Source: Flavobacterium sediminis
GTDB taxonomy: Bacteria > Bacteroidota > Bacteroidia > Flavobacteriales > Flavobacteriaceae
Reading direction: 5' to 3'
Length of the DNA: 64,000 bases
Assembly (NCBI RefSeq): GCF_003148385.1
Contig: NZ_CP029463.1
Coordinates: 1,178,001-1,242,000 of the forward strand
Position 1 is the stretch's first letter, and every line of letters begins with the position of its first letter. The notes below the pieces were generated by a model, which did not search any database, was not told where the DNA came from, and saw nothing but the letters and a program-made list of their open reading frames with translations. Positions 1-7,898 of this stretch are shown piece after piece. The position numbers were made by a program, and so were the translations under genes.

Positions 1-1803
1 ATGCTAAGCGAATGGACGAACCTGAAGCCCGAAAATGTACACCGTATGCTGCACGCAGCAAGCGACTGGTTTGCGATAAGGAAAGGCGCAACACAAAGCT
101 ACGCCGAAGCCATTAGAAGCGGAAAATTCAAAACCAAGCTGAACAACGAATGGAAGCGTATGTTGGCAATGGACGTGAGCGATGTGTATTACGACCGTGT
201 AATGATGAACGGTAATCATCATACCGATTTAAAAAGCATTGACGGCAAGCCCTTAAAAGCAGGCGATAAAGTACGTTTACGCATTTCCAATGGGGGTGCA
301 TCGTCTTACTTTTGGCTGCGCTATGCAGGCGGTAAAATTACCGTAGTGGCGAGTGATGGCAACGATGTGGAGCCTGTGGAAGTGGACAGGCTGATTATTG
401 CTGTATCGGAAACTTACGATGTGGTTGTTACCATTCCCGAGGACGGCAAAGCCTTTGAATTTATGGCAACCACCGAAGACCGTACCCAATCCACAAGCTA
501 TTTTATTGGCAACGGTACAAAACAATTGGTCGGGGAAATGCCACGCCTGAAATATTTTGAGGGTATGCAAATGATGAACGATATGATGAAGATGAACGGC
601 GACCTGGAAGATATGGGAATGAATATGAGCCTGAACCAAATGGATATGAACGTAGTGATGTACCCGGAGATTACAGGCGAGGAAAAGAGCAAAAAAAACA
701 AGGGTACAGCACCGTCTATGGAGCATCACGGCGACCATAAGATGAATAGCGACGAAGACCCCAACCGTTATAATGCTAATGCGTTGAGCGACATTAAAAC
801 GCTCAATTACGCAATGTTGAAATCGCCGCATAATACCACGCTTCCGGCTGATGCCCCGGTTAAGGAACTGAAATTTACCTTAACGGGAAATATGAACCGT
901 TACGTTTGGAGTATGGATAACAAGGTTTTGGCAGAAACAGATAAGATACCTGTTAAAAAAGGCGAAGTATTGAGGATTACGATTTATAATAACTCAATGA
1001 TGCGCCACCCGATACACCTGCACGGTTTTGATTTCAGGGTGCTGAATGAGCACGGCGAAAATGCACCGATGAAAAACATCATCGACATTATGCCGATGGA
1101 AACCGATACGATAGAGTTCCTTGCGAATACCGAGGGTGATTGGTTTTTCCATTGTCATATCCTGTATCATATGATGGCAGGTATGAATAGGGTTTTCGCT
1201 GTGGATGATTACAAAAATCCGTATTTACCCAATAAGGAAAAAGCATATAAAATGTTGCAGCGTGAAAGCAATATGCCACATTTGATGGCTCAAAGTGATT
1301 TTGCGACCAATGGTATTGACGGAGAAGCAATGTTGATGAACGCCCGTTACAGTTTGGGTACGGAATGGCGTTTAGGCTATAATGATATGCACGGCTATGA
1401 AGTGGAAACGCATTTGGGACGTTACATTGGTAAAATGCAATGGCTGATGCCTTTTGTCGGTTTCGATTGGCGATACCGCAGAATGGGAATGGACGAGCAC
1501 GAGAAAAACCTCTTCGGACAGGTTAATAAAAAAGACAACCGAGCTGCTGTGAGCTTAGGGGTAATGTACACCTTGCCGATGTTGGTCAACGTACAGGCAG
1601 AAGTTTACCACGACGGTATTTTCAGGGTATCATTGATGCGGGAGGATATACCTATCTCCAGACGGTTAAGAGCCGGGTTTATGGTCAATACCGATTTGGA
1701 ATATATGGCAGACCTGCGGTACATTTTGACGAGGCATATCGGTATCAGGGCGCACTATGATAGTGATATGGGCTTTGGTGCAGGACTTTCGCTCAATTAC
1801 TAA
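1..1803 (+). CDS. Multicopper oxidase (CopA/PcoA-like) with C-terminal CopB-like barrel domain, 5' truncated by window
   Basis: Periplasmic copper oxidase of the CopA/PcoA family, expected to oxidise Cu(I) in copper detoxification. The last cupredoxin domain shows the type 1/2/3 copper ligands HPIHLHG (residues 336-342) and HCHILYHMMAGM (384-395). A Met-rich loop (about 190-225) and a His/Met stretch near 240-250 resemble copper-loading segments. Residues from about 400 to 600 no longer look cupredoxin-like: alternating aromatic/polar strands, ending in a terminal strand rich in Gly/Phe and closing in NY, resemble the CopB/PcoB outer-membrane barrel, so this appears to be a CopA-CopB fusion. 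The first residues (LSEWTNLKPENVH) correspond to the middle of the family, so the Met at position 1 is internal and the first cupredoxin domain lies left of the window. It is followed by a terminator and by three more metal genes. Confidence 0.9.
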   Translation: MLSEWTNLKPENVHRMLHAASDWFAIRKGATQSYAEAIRSGKFKTKLNNEWKRMLAMDVSDVYYDRVMMNGNHHTDLKSIDGKPLKAGDKVRLRISNGGASSYFWLRYAGGKITVVASDGNDVEPVEVDRLIIAVSETYDVVVTIPEDGKAFEFMATTEDRTQSTSYFIGNGTKQLVGEMPRLKYFEGMQMMNDMMKMNGDLEDMGMNMSLNQMDMNVVMYPEITGEEKSKKNKGTAPSMEHHGDHKMNSDEDPNRYNANALSDIKTLNYAMLKSPHNTTLPADAPVKELKFTLTGNMNRYVWSMDNKVLAETDKIPVKKGEVLRITIYNNSMMRHPIHLHGFDFRVLNEHGENAPMKNIIDIMPMETDTIEFLANTEGDWFFHCHILYHMMAGMNRVFAVDDYKNPYLPNKEKAYKMLQRESNMPHLMAQSDFATNGIDGEAMLMNARYSLGTEWRLGYNDMHGYEVETHLGRYIGKMQWLMPFVGFDWRYRRMGMDEHEKNLFGQVNKKDNRAAVSLGVMYTLPMLVNVQAEVYHDGIFRVSLMREDIPISRRLRAGFMVNTDLEYMADLRYILTRHIGIRAHYDSDMGFGAGLSLNY

Positions 1804-1826
1804 AGGATTTCATTCATAAAATAGAC

Positions 1827-1858
1827 AAAGGTTGTAGCGGTTATGCTATAACCTTTTT
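1827..1858 (+). terminator. Rho-independent terminator after the multicopper oxidase
   Basis: An imperfect hairpin (arms AAAGGTTGTAGC and GCTATAACCTTT, short loop) followed by T residues lies 24 nt after the oxidase stop. It separates this gene from the MFS gene, which has its own upstream repeat element. Confidence 0.7.
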
Positions 1859-1881
1859 GCATTTACAATACCAGACTAAAT

Positions 1882-1920
1882 CAGTAAACCTCACAAATCA
1901 AACAAGAAATATCACAATAG
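1882..1920 (+). repeat. Copper-cassette 39-bp phased element, copy 1 (upstream of MFS gene)
   Basis: First of three 39-bp copies that align without gaps (32-33 of 39 identical pairwise by eye). The invariant parts are CAGTAAA at the start and AATATCACAATAG at the end. The TTTG of a -7-like box (AATTTTGC) starts at 1944, 24 nt after the last base. The element therefore covers the place where a -33 box would sit. I infer an operator or activator site for a metal-responsive regulator encoded elsewhere. Confidence 0.7.
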
Positions 1921-1966
1921 GCAGCCCGAAACAAATTGCCAATTTTGCATCATAAATTTTAAGATT

Positions 1967-3163
1967 ATGACAGCAAAAATAAAATGGAACAACGTGTATC
2001 TACTGTTTACCTCGCAGGCGTTGTTCCAGACTGCATCCATATTGGTCATTACACTTTCGGGTGTGGTAGGCTTACAAATGGCTCCCGATAAAAATCTGGC
2101 GACCTTACCATTGGCAATGATTACCGTAGGTACGGCAGGTATGATGATACCCGCATCCCTCATTATTAGAAAATTAGGTCAGCGCAATGCCTTTATGATA
2201 GGTACACTGATAGGTGTTTTGTCGGGTTTGGTTTCGTGGTACGGTATTATCCAAAATTCCTTTTGGCTGTTTTCAGTGGGTAATATGCTCATTGGTACTT
2301 ATCAAGGCTTTTCGCAATACTATCGTTTTGCGGCGGCTGATGCCATTCCCGACTATGCGAAAAGCAAGGCAATTTCTTTTGTTATTGCAGGTGGCATTGT
2401 TGCAGCATTCGCAGGACCCAACTTAGCGAGGTTTACGCAGCATTTAGGGGCGGTTCCTTACGCTTATCCCTACTTTTCTATTATCCTGTTAAGCGTGGTC
2501 GCTTTGGGTGTTGTTTCCTTTTTAAAGCTGCAAAGAACATCTGCGGTACAAACCAATGAAGCGGTAAAGAAAGGTCGCCCGTTAAAAGAAATCATTAAGA
2601 ATAAAGATACCATACTTGCAATACTGGCATCATCTACCGCATTTGCCGTAATGGGAATGTCTATGACTGTTACCCCGATAGCAATGCACAGCGTAGGGCA
2701 TTCGTCCGACAGCTCCGCAACGGTTATCCAGTGGCACGTATTAGGTATGTTCCTGCCGTCATTCTTTACAGGTATGCTTATTCAGAAATTCGGCGTTTAC
2801 CGTATCATTATTTCCGGTTTGGCGATTTTGTTCCTGTACATCATCATTGCCCTGATGGGAACAGGCTTTGCGCATTTCGTTTCCGCATTGTTCATCGTGG
2901 GCTTAGGTTGGAACTTCCTGTTTATCGGCGGTTCGTCATTGCTTACCAAAGTGTACCGTCCCGAAGAGAAAGAAAAAACGCAGGCTTTCCACGATTTCAC
3001 GGTTTTTGCAGTAATCAGTATTGCTAGCTTCTTTGCAGGCAGCCTGTTTAATTACTGGGGTTGGAATGGCGTAAACATTGTACTGATACCGATGCTTATC
3101 ATCACATTGATAGCGGTTATCAGGATTGTAATGAGCCAAAAGAACAGCGTTAGCAATCAGTAA
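1967..3163 (+). CDS. MFS transporter of the metal-resistance cassette
   Basis: A 398-aa major facilitator with about 12 hydrophobic segments and no signal peptide. The first half contains the family-typical stretch QYYRFAAADAIPDYAKSKAI (about residues 113-132), followed by a glycine-rich helix IAGGIVAAFAGPNLA, seen in a group of bacterial MFS proteins of unknown substrate. It sits between the multicopper oxidase and a metal-binding lipoprotein and shares their upstream 39-bp element, so export or import of copper or a copper ligand is an inference from context. ATG 1967 follows the putative promoter by about 20 nt. The stop codon is part of the next repeat copy. No substrate-defining residues could be recognised. 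Confidence 0.8.
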   Translation: MTAKIKWNNVYLLFTSQALFQTASILVITLSGVVGLQMAPDKNLATLPLAMITVGTAGMMIPASLIIRKLGQRNAFMIGTLIGVLSGLVSWYGIIQNSFWLFSVGNMLIGTYQGFSQYYRFAAADAIPDYAKSKAISFVIAGGIVAAFAGPNLARFTQHLGAVPYAYPYFSIILLSVVALGVVSFLKLQRTSAVQTNEAVKKGRPLKEIIKNKDTILAILASSTAFAVMGMSMTVTPIAMHSVGHSSDSSATVIQWHVLGMFLPSFFTGMLIQKFGVYRIIISGLAILFLYIIIALMGTGFAHFVSALFIVGLGWNFLFIGGSSLLTKVYRPEEKEKTQAFHDFTVFAVISIASFFAGSLFNYWGWNGVNIVLIPMLIITLIAVIRIVMSQKNSVSNQ

Positions 3164-3196
3164 AAATCGTAAATCAAACAAAGAATATCACAATAG
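3158..3196 (+). repeat. Copper-cassette 39-bp phased element, copy 2 (upstream of metal-binding lipoprotein)
   Basis: Second copy; its first bases overlap the stop codon of the MFS gene (CAGTAAA includes the TAA). It ends in AATATCACAATAG at 3196, and the TTTG of a -7-like box (GAAATTTG) starts at 3220, the same 24-nt offset as in copies 1 and 3. The ATG of the following gene (3248) lies 25 nt further on. Confidence 0.7.
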
Positions 3197-3247
3197 ATAC
3201 AACCCATTTAATGCGGAAATTTGTATTGTAATAAGAGAGATAAATAA

Positions 3248-3345
3248 ATGAATAATTTAAAACCATATTACTAAGCACGGTTGTTTCACTGGCAGCGTTA
3301 TCTGCCTGCAACAATTCAGAAAGTAATAATAAAAAATCAGAGGAT
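3248..3345 (+). other. Frameshifted lipoprotein signal peptide of the downstream metal-binding protein
   Basis: ATG 3248 opens a frame that stops after eight codons (MNNLKPYY). With one extra A in the AAAA run at 3259-3262, the frame becomes MNNLKTILL followed by LSTVVSLAALSAC and runs directly into the next reading frame. That is a textbook lipoprotein signal peptide with lipobox LSAC. The in-frame part downstream of the shift has no Met before 3346. Either the sequence has a missing base or the protein has lost its lipid anchor. Confidence 0.75.
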
Positions 3346-4200
3346 ATGAATGCACATCAGCACGCAAATCACGACAGCGCATACGCTTGTCCGATGCACC
3401 CGGAAGTAAAAGGAAACAAAGGCGATAAATGCCCTAAATGTGGTATGGCTTTGAGCCCTGTTAATAAAGAGAAAAGCCAGTATGAAGTAAAAGTGGCTGC
3501 CGACCCGCAAAATGTGGAAGCAGGTAAACCAACTAATCTATCCATCGCCATTAGTGAACACGGTAAAAATGTACCGTTGGAAGTAGTGCACGAAATGAAA
3601 ATGCACCTTTTGGTAGTGAATGAAGAACTGACCTGGTTTGACCATATCCACCCCGAAGAACAGGCAGACGGTTCTTATAAGGTTTCAGAAACATTCCCTA
3701 CAGCAGGTAAATACCTGTTATTTACCGACTACAAACCGAACGGAGCCGAGGGAGAGGTCAATAAGCAAACCATTGAGGTAAAAGGTACGGCAGCAACACA
3801 AACAGCCGATTTAAAGACAAAATTGGTTTCAACCGTAGATGGTTTTACGGTAACGCTGCTTAACGGCGAAGACTTTAAAACAAACAGAAATCAGGGCTTG
3901 CAATTTTCGGTAGAAAAGGACGGCAAGAAATTAGAGGAAAAGGATATGCAGAATTATCTCGGAGCGACTGCCCATATCGTAATGATAAGTAAAACTAATA
4001 AGGATTTTCTACATATACACCCGGTATCAAAAGAGAATTTCCCAATCTATGCCGAAACGCTTATCAAAAAAGCAGGGCTTTATAGATTGTGGGCACAGTT
4101 CAAAATAAACAATGTGGTACATACGGCAGATTTTACTATTACCGTATCAGAAGGCGAAAAATCGGTAGAAGACCACAGCCACCACACGCACAACCATTAA
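3346..4200 (+). CDS. Heavy-metal-binding (HMBD) protein, probably a periplasmic lipoprotein
   Basis: The conserved part of the protein starts with the heavy-metal-binding domain signature YACPMHPEVKG...CPKCGMAL (residues about 13-43), found in copper-handling proteins and P-type ATPases. Two beta-rich halves follow, carrying His/Met clusters (VVHEMKMHLLV, FDHIHPEEQ, ATAHIVM, FLHIHPVS), and the tail is His-rich (EDHSHHTHNH). It probably binds or buffers Cu(I) in the periplasm. The apparent start at 3346 is an internal Met; the true start is most likely 3248, reached if a single missing A at 3259-3262 is restored, which adds a lipoprotein signal. It lies downstream of repeat copy 2 and upstream of the HMA chaperone. 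Confidence 0.85.
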   Translation: MNAHQHANHDSAYACPMHPEVKGNKGDKCPKCGMALSPVNKEKSQYEVKVAADPQNVEAGKPTNLSIAISEHGKNVPLEVVHEMKMHLLVVNEELTWFDHIHPEEQADGSYKVSETFPTAGKYLLFTDYKPNGAEGEVNKQTIEVKGTAATQTADLKTKLVSTVDGFTVTLLNGEDFKTNRNQGLQFSVEKDGKKLEEKDMQNYLGATAHIVMISKTNKDFLHIHPVSKENFPIYAETLIKKAGLYRLWAQFKINNVVHTADFTITVSEGEKSVEDHSHHTHNH

Positions 4201-4218
4201 TAGTCTGTAACAGGAAAA

Positions 4219-4257
4219 CAGTAAAAGTCACAAATTAAACCCGGAATATCACAATAG
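4219..4257 (+). repeat. Copper-cassette 39-bp phased element, copy 3 (upstream of HMA protein)
   Basis: Third copy, beginning CAGTAAA and ending AATATCACAATAG at 4257. A -7-like box GAATTTTG has its TTTG at 4281, again 24 nt after the element end. ATG 4323 follows 38 nt downstream. Confidence 0.7.
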
Positions 4258-4322
4258 CAGACTTCGGGATTATGTTGAATTTTGCGACAGTTCAAAACAA
4301 TAGTAAATAAGTTTAAAAAAAT

Positions 4323-4544
4323 ATGGAAAATACAGAATTTCAGTTCAAGACCAATCTTAATTGTGGCGGTTGTGTATCAAAGGTAAAAGCGGATTTGGAC
4401 AGTACCGACGGTATCTGCGAATGGAATGTAGATACAGCCAACAATGACAAAATTTTAACCGTAAAATCAGAGGGTATAACACAAGATGAAATAGTTGCCA
4501 TCGTTAAGAAAAAAGGCTTTAAAGCAGAACCATTAGTGGTTTAA
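4323..4544 (+). CDS. HMA-domain metallochaperone (CopZ-like)
   Basis: A 73-aa protein consisting of a single heavy-metal-associated fold. The metal site is NCGGCVSK (residues 13-20), the CxxC motif of copper chaperones and P-ATPase N-domains, but with GG between the cysteines instead of the usual MxCxxC context. No signal peptide, so it should act in the cytoplasm, passing Cu(I) to a transporter or regulator. It has its own copy of the 39-bp element upstream and a strong terminator downstream, so it can be transcribed alone. Confidence 0.88.
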   Translation: MENTEFQFKTNLNCGGCVSKVKADLDSTDGICEWNVDTANNDKILTVKSEGITQDEIVAIVKKKGFKAEPLVV

Positions 4545-4550
4545 TCTCTT

Positions 4551-4586
4551 AGCCCTATCCAGTTTTAATTAAGGATAGGGCTCTCT
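4551..4586 (+). terminator. Terminator after the HMA gene
   Basis: Perfect 10-bp inverted repeat AGCCCTATCC / GGATAGGGCT around a 12-nt loop, followed by CTCTTAT. It begins 6 nt after the HMA stop codon and closes the copper cassette. Confidence 0.8.
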
Positions 4587-4695
4587 TATACTCAATCAAT
4601 ACATACTAAAATGAGGCAATTTATTGTGGGCTATCTGCAATTGCTGCCTCATTTTGTGCTTTTTAATTGGTTTCATACTTTAAATTTCGCTTTCG

Positions 4696-5523
4696 ATGAC
4701 AAATTATTACCAAACTATAATAAACGAATTAGACGATAGAATTAACGAATTGACCTATGAGCCAAGTAATTCATTGATATCGTATGAAAATGCAATTATA
4801 TTAGTCTTGCAGAAACTTGAGGAGATAAAAAAATACATTAAGAAGAATGGATTTAAAGATGATGAAGCCGAAATACTTTTTTTCAAACAGCTAAAGCCTC
4901 AATTAGTATCGAAGCTCATCTACTTCAATGCCATTTACAAGATTGAAACAAAAAGACCACGAGGCGGCGATAAAATCATCAAGAAATATCTGAATGTTGA
5001 GCTTTCCAAAATCAAGAGGTATTTCGATGCTAATTTGGAATTTTACAAGTATTACAGAACCAACAGCACTCATCTGGACTATAAATTCTTTTTACGTGGC
5101 AAGCACGATATAAAGTTGAGTTTAGACACCTATTATTTTGAAGCAGACCATAATTTTGCAACCTCGCACGATTACAAGGTAGCTAAGATTATTGCCAACG
5201 ACTTGATACAGGTTTACCTCGAAGACCAGTTGAGCAATAACAATCAGAGAAAGCTACTTGAAACGCCTCCCCTAAACTGGACAGGTAGTAAAACTTCACT
5301 CATTGAGTTGATTTATTCGCTGCATTCGCAGGGTTCAATTGACAATGGTAATGCAGATATAAAAATCATCGCCAAGACTTTTGAAAATATATTTAATATT
5401 GACTTAGGGGATTTCTACCATTCCTATTTGGAACTGAAAGGCAGGAAGATAAACCGAACAAAGTTCCTCGATAGTCTTCGGGATGCACTTATCAAAAGGA
5501 TGGACGAGCAAGACGAAAAATAA
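4696..5523 (+). CDS. rteC: RteC-domain protein (conjugative transposon excision regulator family)
   Basis: A 275-aa protein matching the RteC family known from CTnDOT-type Bacteroidota conjugative elements, where RteC activates excision genes. It is soluble, charged and alpha-helical, with the family-typical central block YYRTNSTHLDYKFFLRG (about residues 115-131) and a C-terminal segment resembling a small helical DNA-binding domain (LELKGRKINRTKFLDSLRDA). It is the last gene before chromosomal surE and so marks the edge of an integrated element. No integrase, mobilisation or tetracycline genes are in view, so whether the element is complete cannot be judged here. A hairpin terminator begins at the stop codon. 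Confidence 0.8.
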   Translation: MTNYYQTIINELDDRINELTYEPSNSLISYENAIILVLQKLEEIKKYIKKNGFKDDEAEILFFKQLKPQLVSKLIYFNAIYKIETKRPRGGDKIIKKYLNVELSKIKRYFDANLEFYKYYRTNSTHLDYKFFLRGKHDIKLSLDTYYFEADHNFATSHDYKVAKIIANDLIQVYLEDQLSNNNQRKLLETPPLNWTGSKTSLIELIYSLHSQGSIDNGNADIKIIAKTFENIFNIDLGDFYHSYLELKGRKINRTKFLDSLRDALIKRMDEQDEK

Positions 5524-5556
5524 AGGTAAAGTTTCACTGCTTTACCTTTATTTTTT
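5522..5556 (+). terminator. Terminator after rteC
   Basis: AAAGGTAAAG / CTTTACCTTT, a perfect 10-bp stem with an 8-nt loop, followed by ATTTTTTAT. It overlaps the rteC stop codon. Confidence 0.85.
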
Positions 5557-5566
5557 ATACATTTGC
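5557..5566 (+). other. Candidate attachment core (CTnDOT-like) or promoter -7 box at the element edge
   Basis: ATACATTTGC matches 9 of 10 positions of the GTAnnTTTGC core known for CTnDOT integration, and it contains an exact TAnnTTTG -7 box. It lies immediately after the rteC terminator and about 150 nt before surE, so it could be both the recombination core and the surviving promoter element. The rest of the interval (5567-5708) contains only a 30-codon frame (5591-5683) without recognisable similarity. The partner site is outside the window. Confidence 0.35.
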
Positions 5567-5708
5567 AGTAATGATTTACAAGGTAATTGAATGAAAGCAA
5601 GTGTAGTAAGCACCATTACTAAATCGTTACCGATAACTCTTTCGGTTCTTGTAAACTACTCTTTATTAGTCAGTTTTGACTAAATTAATCTTTTTAGCAA
5701 AAAAAATT

Positions 5709-6476
5709 ATGGACAAACCCTTAATCTTAGTTACAAACGACGATAGTATAGTTTCACCCGGTATCCGAACCCTAATAGAAGTGATGAAAGAAATAGGACA
5801 TGTTGCGGTAGTTGCTCCGGATAGTCCGCAAAGCGGAATGGGACATGCCATCACAATCAATAACACATTACACTTAGATAAAGTACTACTTGACAAAGAC
5901 TTAGAGTACGAATACAGTTGTTCCGGTACTCCGGTAGATTGTGTCAAAATGGCGGTTCATGAAATTTTAAAAAGAAAACCGGATCTATGCGTTTCCGGGA
6001 TTAACCACGGTTCTAATTCTTCTATTAATGTTATCTACTCAGGCACGATGTCGGCAGCTGTAGAAGCCGGAATTGAGGGTATTCCTGCAATCGGTTTTTC
6101 GCATTTAGATTACGGTTGGGACACCGATTTTGAACCGGTAAAAAAATATGTTAAGAAAATAGCCTTGGAGGTATTACAAAACGGGCTTCCTGACGGAATA
6201 GTTCTGAATGTTAATTTCCCTAAAGCTGACAAAGGAGAAATCAAAGGAATGAAAGTATGCCGACAGGCTAAAGCGATGTGGGTAGAAGAATTTGACAAAC
6301 GCATCAATCCTCAGGGAAAAGAATATTATTGGTTAACCGGAGAATTTATCAATCAGGACAAAGGGCATGACACAGATGAATACGCATTAGAAAATGGCTT
6401 TGTATCAGTCGTTCCCGTACAGTTTGACCTAACAGCTCATCATGCTATTCAAACCTTAAACAATTGGGATTTATAA
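5709..6476 (+). CDS. surE: 5'/3'-nucleotidase SurE
   Basis: 255-aa survival protein E, a metal-dependent phosphatase that hydrolyses nucleoside monophosphates. Family motifs in order: ILVTNDDS near residue 6 (Asp pair for metal), APDSPQSGMGHAIT, GTPVDCVKM and SGINHGSNSSINVIYSGTMSAA. Start chosen at ATG 5709 (MDKPLILVTNDD), which matches the compact family N-terminus; the in-frame Met at 5676 would add an unconserved tail. First gene of a tightly packed plus-strand set (surE, small membrane protein, lpxB at 1-nt spacings). Its promoter region is where the mobile element ends. Confidence 0.95.
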   Translation: MDKPLILVTNDDSIVSPGIRTLIEVMKEIGHVAVVAPDSPQSGMGHAITINNTLHLDKVLLDKDLEYEYSCSGTPVDCVKMAVHEILKRKPDLCVSGINHGSNSSINVIYSGTMSAAVEAGIEGIPAIGFSHLDYGWDTDFEPVKKYVKKIALEVLQNGLPDGIVLNVNFPKADKGEIKGMKVCRQAKAMWVEEFDKRINPQGKEYYWLTGEFINQDKGHDTDEYALENGFVSVVPVQFDLTAHHAIQTLNNWDL

Positions 6477-6477
6477 T

Positions 6478-6753
6478 ATGAAAAACAAGAAAGATATTTT
6501 TATCGGATTCTTATTGGGGCTTTTAGGAGGCTTCATCGGGTGTTTTATTGTACTGCAATTTTTTACAGAAGTAGGTTTTCTAAACGGGTTCACTGCGATG
6601 CGTCAGGCAGGAATGATCGGCAAAATCATTACCCTGGGAGCTGTACTGAATTTGATTTTATTTTTTATTTTACTGAATAAAAACAAAGAATTAATGGCAA
6701 GAGGTATAATCCTGGCAATGTTCTTTTTAACGGTTTTAACCCTAATCCTCTAA
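6478..6753 (+). CDS. Small integral membrane protein, hypothetical
   Basis: 91-aa protein with about three hydrophobic segments (residues roughly 8-29, 45-62 and 70-90) and positively charged ends (MKNKKD, NKNKE). No recognised domain. It starts 1 nt after the surE stop and ends 1 nt before lpxB, so translation is probably coupled. Its place between surE and lpxB suggests a co-expressed envelope protein, but no function can be assigned. Confidence 0.8.
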   Translation: MKNKKDIFIGFLLGLLGGFIGCFIVLQFFTEVGFLNGFTAMRQAGMIGKIITLGAVLNLILFFILLNKNKELMARGIILAMFFLTVLTLIL

Positions 6754-6754
6754 T

Positions 6755-7870
6755 ATGAAATATTACATTATTGCAGGTGAAGCTTCCGGTGATCTGCACG
6801 GTTCCAATCTTATGAAATCCCTTTTCAAAAAAGATGATAAAGCAGATATACGCTTTTGGGGAGGAGATCTTATGCAAAAAGCCGGCGGAACTTTAGTAAA
6901 ACACTATCGGGATCTGGCTTTTATGGGGTTTGCCGAAGTAATAATGAATCTCAAGACCATCTTAAATAATATCTCTTTTTGTAAAAAAGACATTTTGGCT
7001 TTTCAGCCGGATGCTTTAATCTTTATTGATTATCCGGGTTTCAACATGCGCATTGCTAAATGGGCAAAAGAACAAGGTATTCCTACGCATTATTATATTT
7101 CTCCGCAAATATGGGCCTGGAAAGAAAAGAGGATCAACGCCATAAAACGTGATATTGACCACATGTATGTTATTCTTCCTTTTGAAAAGGATTTTTATGA
7201 AAACAAACATCACTTTAATGTTCACTTTGTAGGACATCCGCTTATCGACGCAATTGAAAACAGACCTTCGGTTGATAAAGAGACTTTTCTTAAGACTCAT
7301 GGATTAAGTAGCAAACCTATTATTGCTTTATTACCCGGAAGTCGCAAACAGGAGATCAACACAAAGCTCCCTATTATGCTGTCTGTTGTAAAGCATTTTC
7401 CAGATTATCAATTTGTAATAGCCGGTGCACCCGGGCAAGATGATAGTTTTTACGAGCCTTTTCTAACCAATCAGAACATTCATTTCATTACCAATAAAAC
7501 CTATGATCTGTTAAGTATAGCACATGCTGCTTTGGTAACATCCGGTACTGCCACTTTAGAGACCGCTCTTTTTAAAGTTCCGGAAGTGGTATGTTATAAA
7601 GGAAACTGGATTTCCTATCAGATTGCAAAGCGAATTATAACCCTGAAATACATCTCACTGGTTAATCTGATCATGGATCGGGAAGTTGTAACAGAATTAA
7701 TACAAAGCGAATTAAACACTAAAAACTTAAAGAGAGAACTGGAAAAAATATTAGATGAAAAGGGACGCACTAAAATGATCAAGGATTTTAATCTATTAGA
7801 AGTTAAACTCGGCGGATTAGGAGCAAGTGAAAAAACGGCTGAATTAATTATTGACAGTTTTAAGAAATAA
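6755..7870 (+). CDS. lpxB: Lipid-A-disaccharide synthase LpxB
   Basis: 371-aa GT19 glycosyltransferase that condenses UDP-2,3-diacylglucosamine with lipid X to lipid A disaccharide on the inner membrane face. Motifs: GEASGDLHGSNL at residues 7-18, the FIDYPGFNMRIAKWAK segment, SPQIWAWKEKRI, FVGHPLID, LPGSRKQEI and TSGTATLETALF near the C-terminal nucleotide-binding site. Normal length. Start ATG follows the preceding stop by 1 nt. The other lipid A gene in this window, lpxH, is 50 kb away. Confidence 0.96.
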   Translation: MKYYIIAGEASGDLHGSNLMKSLFKKDDKADIRFWGGDLMQKAGGTLVKHYRDLAFMGFAEVIMNLKTILNNISFCKKDILAFQPDALIFIDYPGFNMRIAKWAKEQGIPTHYYISPQIWAWKEKRINAIKRDIDHMYVILPFEKDFYENKHHFNVHFVGHPLIDAIENRPSVDKETFLKTHGLSSKPIIALLPGSRKQEINTKLPIMLSVVKHFPDYQFVIAGAPGQDDSFYEPFLTNQNIHFITNKTYDLLSIAHAALVTSGTATLETALFKVPEVVCYKGNWISYQIAKRIITLKYISLVNLIMDREVVTELIQSELNTKNLKRELEKILDEKGRTKMIKDFNLLEVKLGGLGASEKTAELIIDSFKK

Positions 7871-7898
7871 TCTTACATTAGCAAAAAAGTAAGCAATT

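Noticed and set aside
277..831. 184-aa antisense frame opposite the multicopper oxidase
   Set aside because: His/Val-rich shadow frame produced by Met/Asp/Asn codons of the real gene.
5591..5683. 30-codon frame starting MKASVVSTITKSLP between rteC and surE
   Set aside because: Too short, no similarity recognised and no ribosome-binding signal. It lies in the presumed junction region, so chance is more likely.
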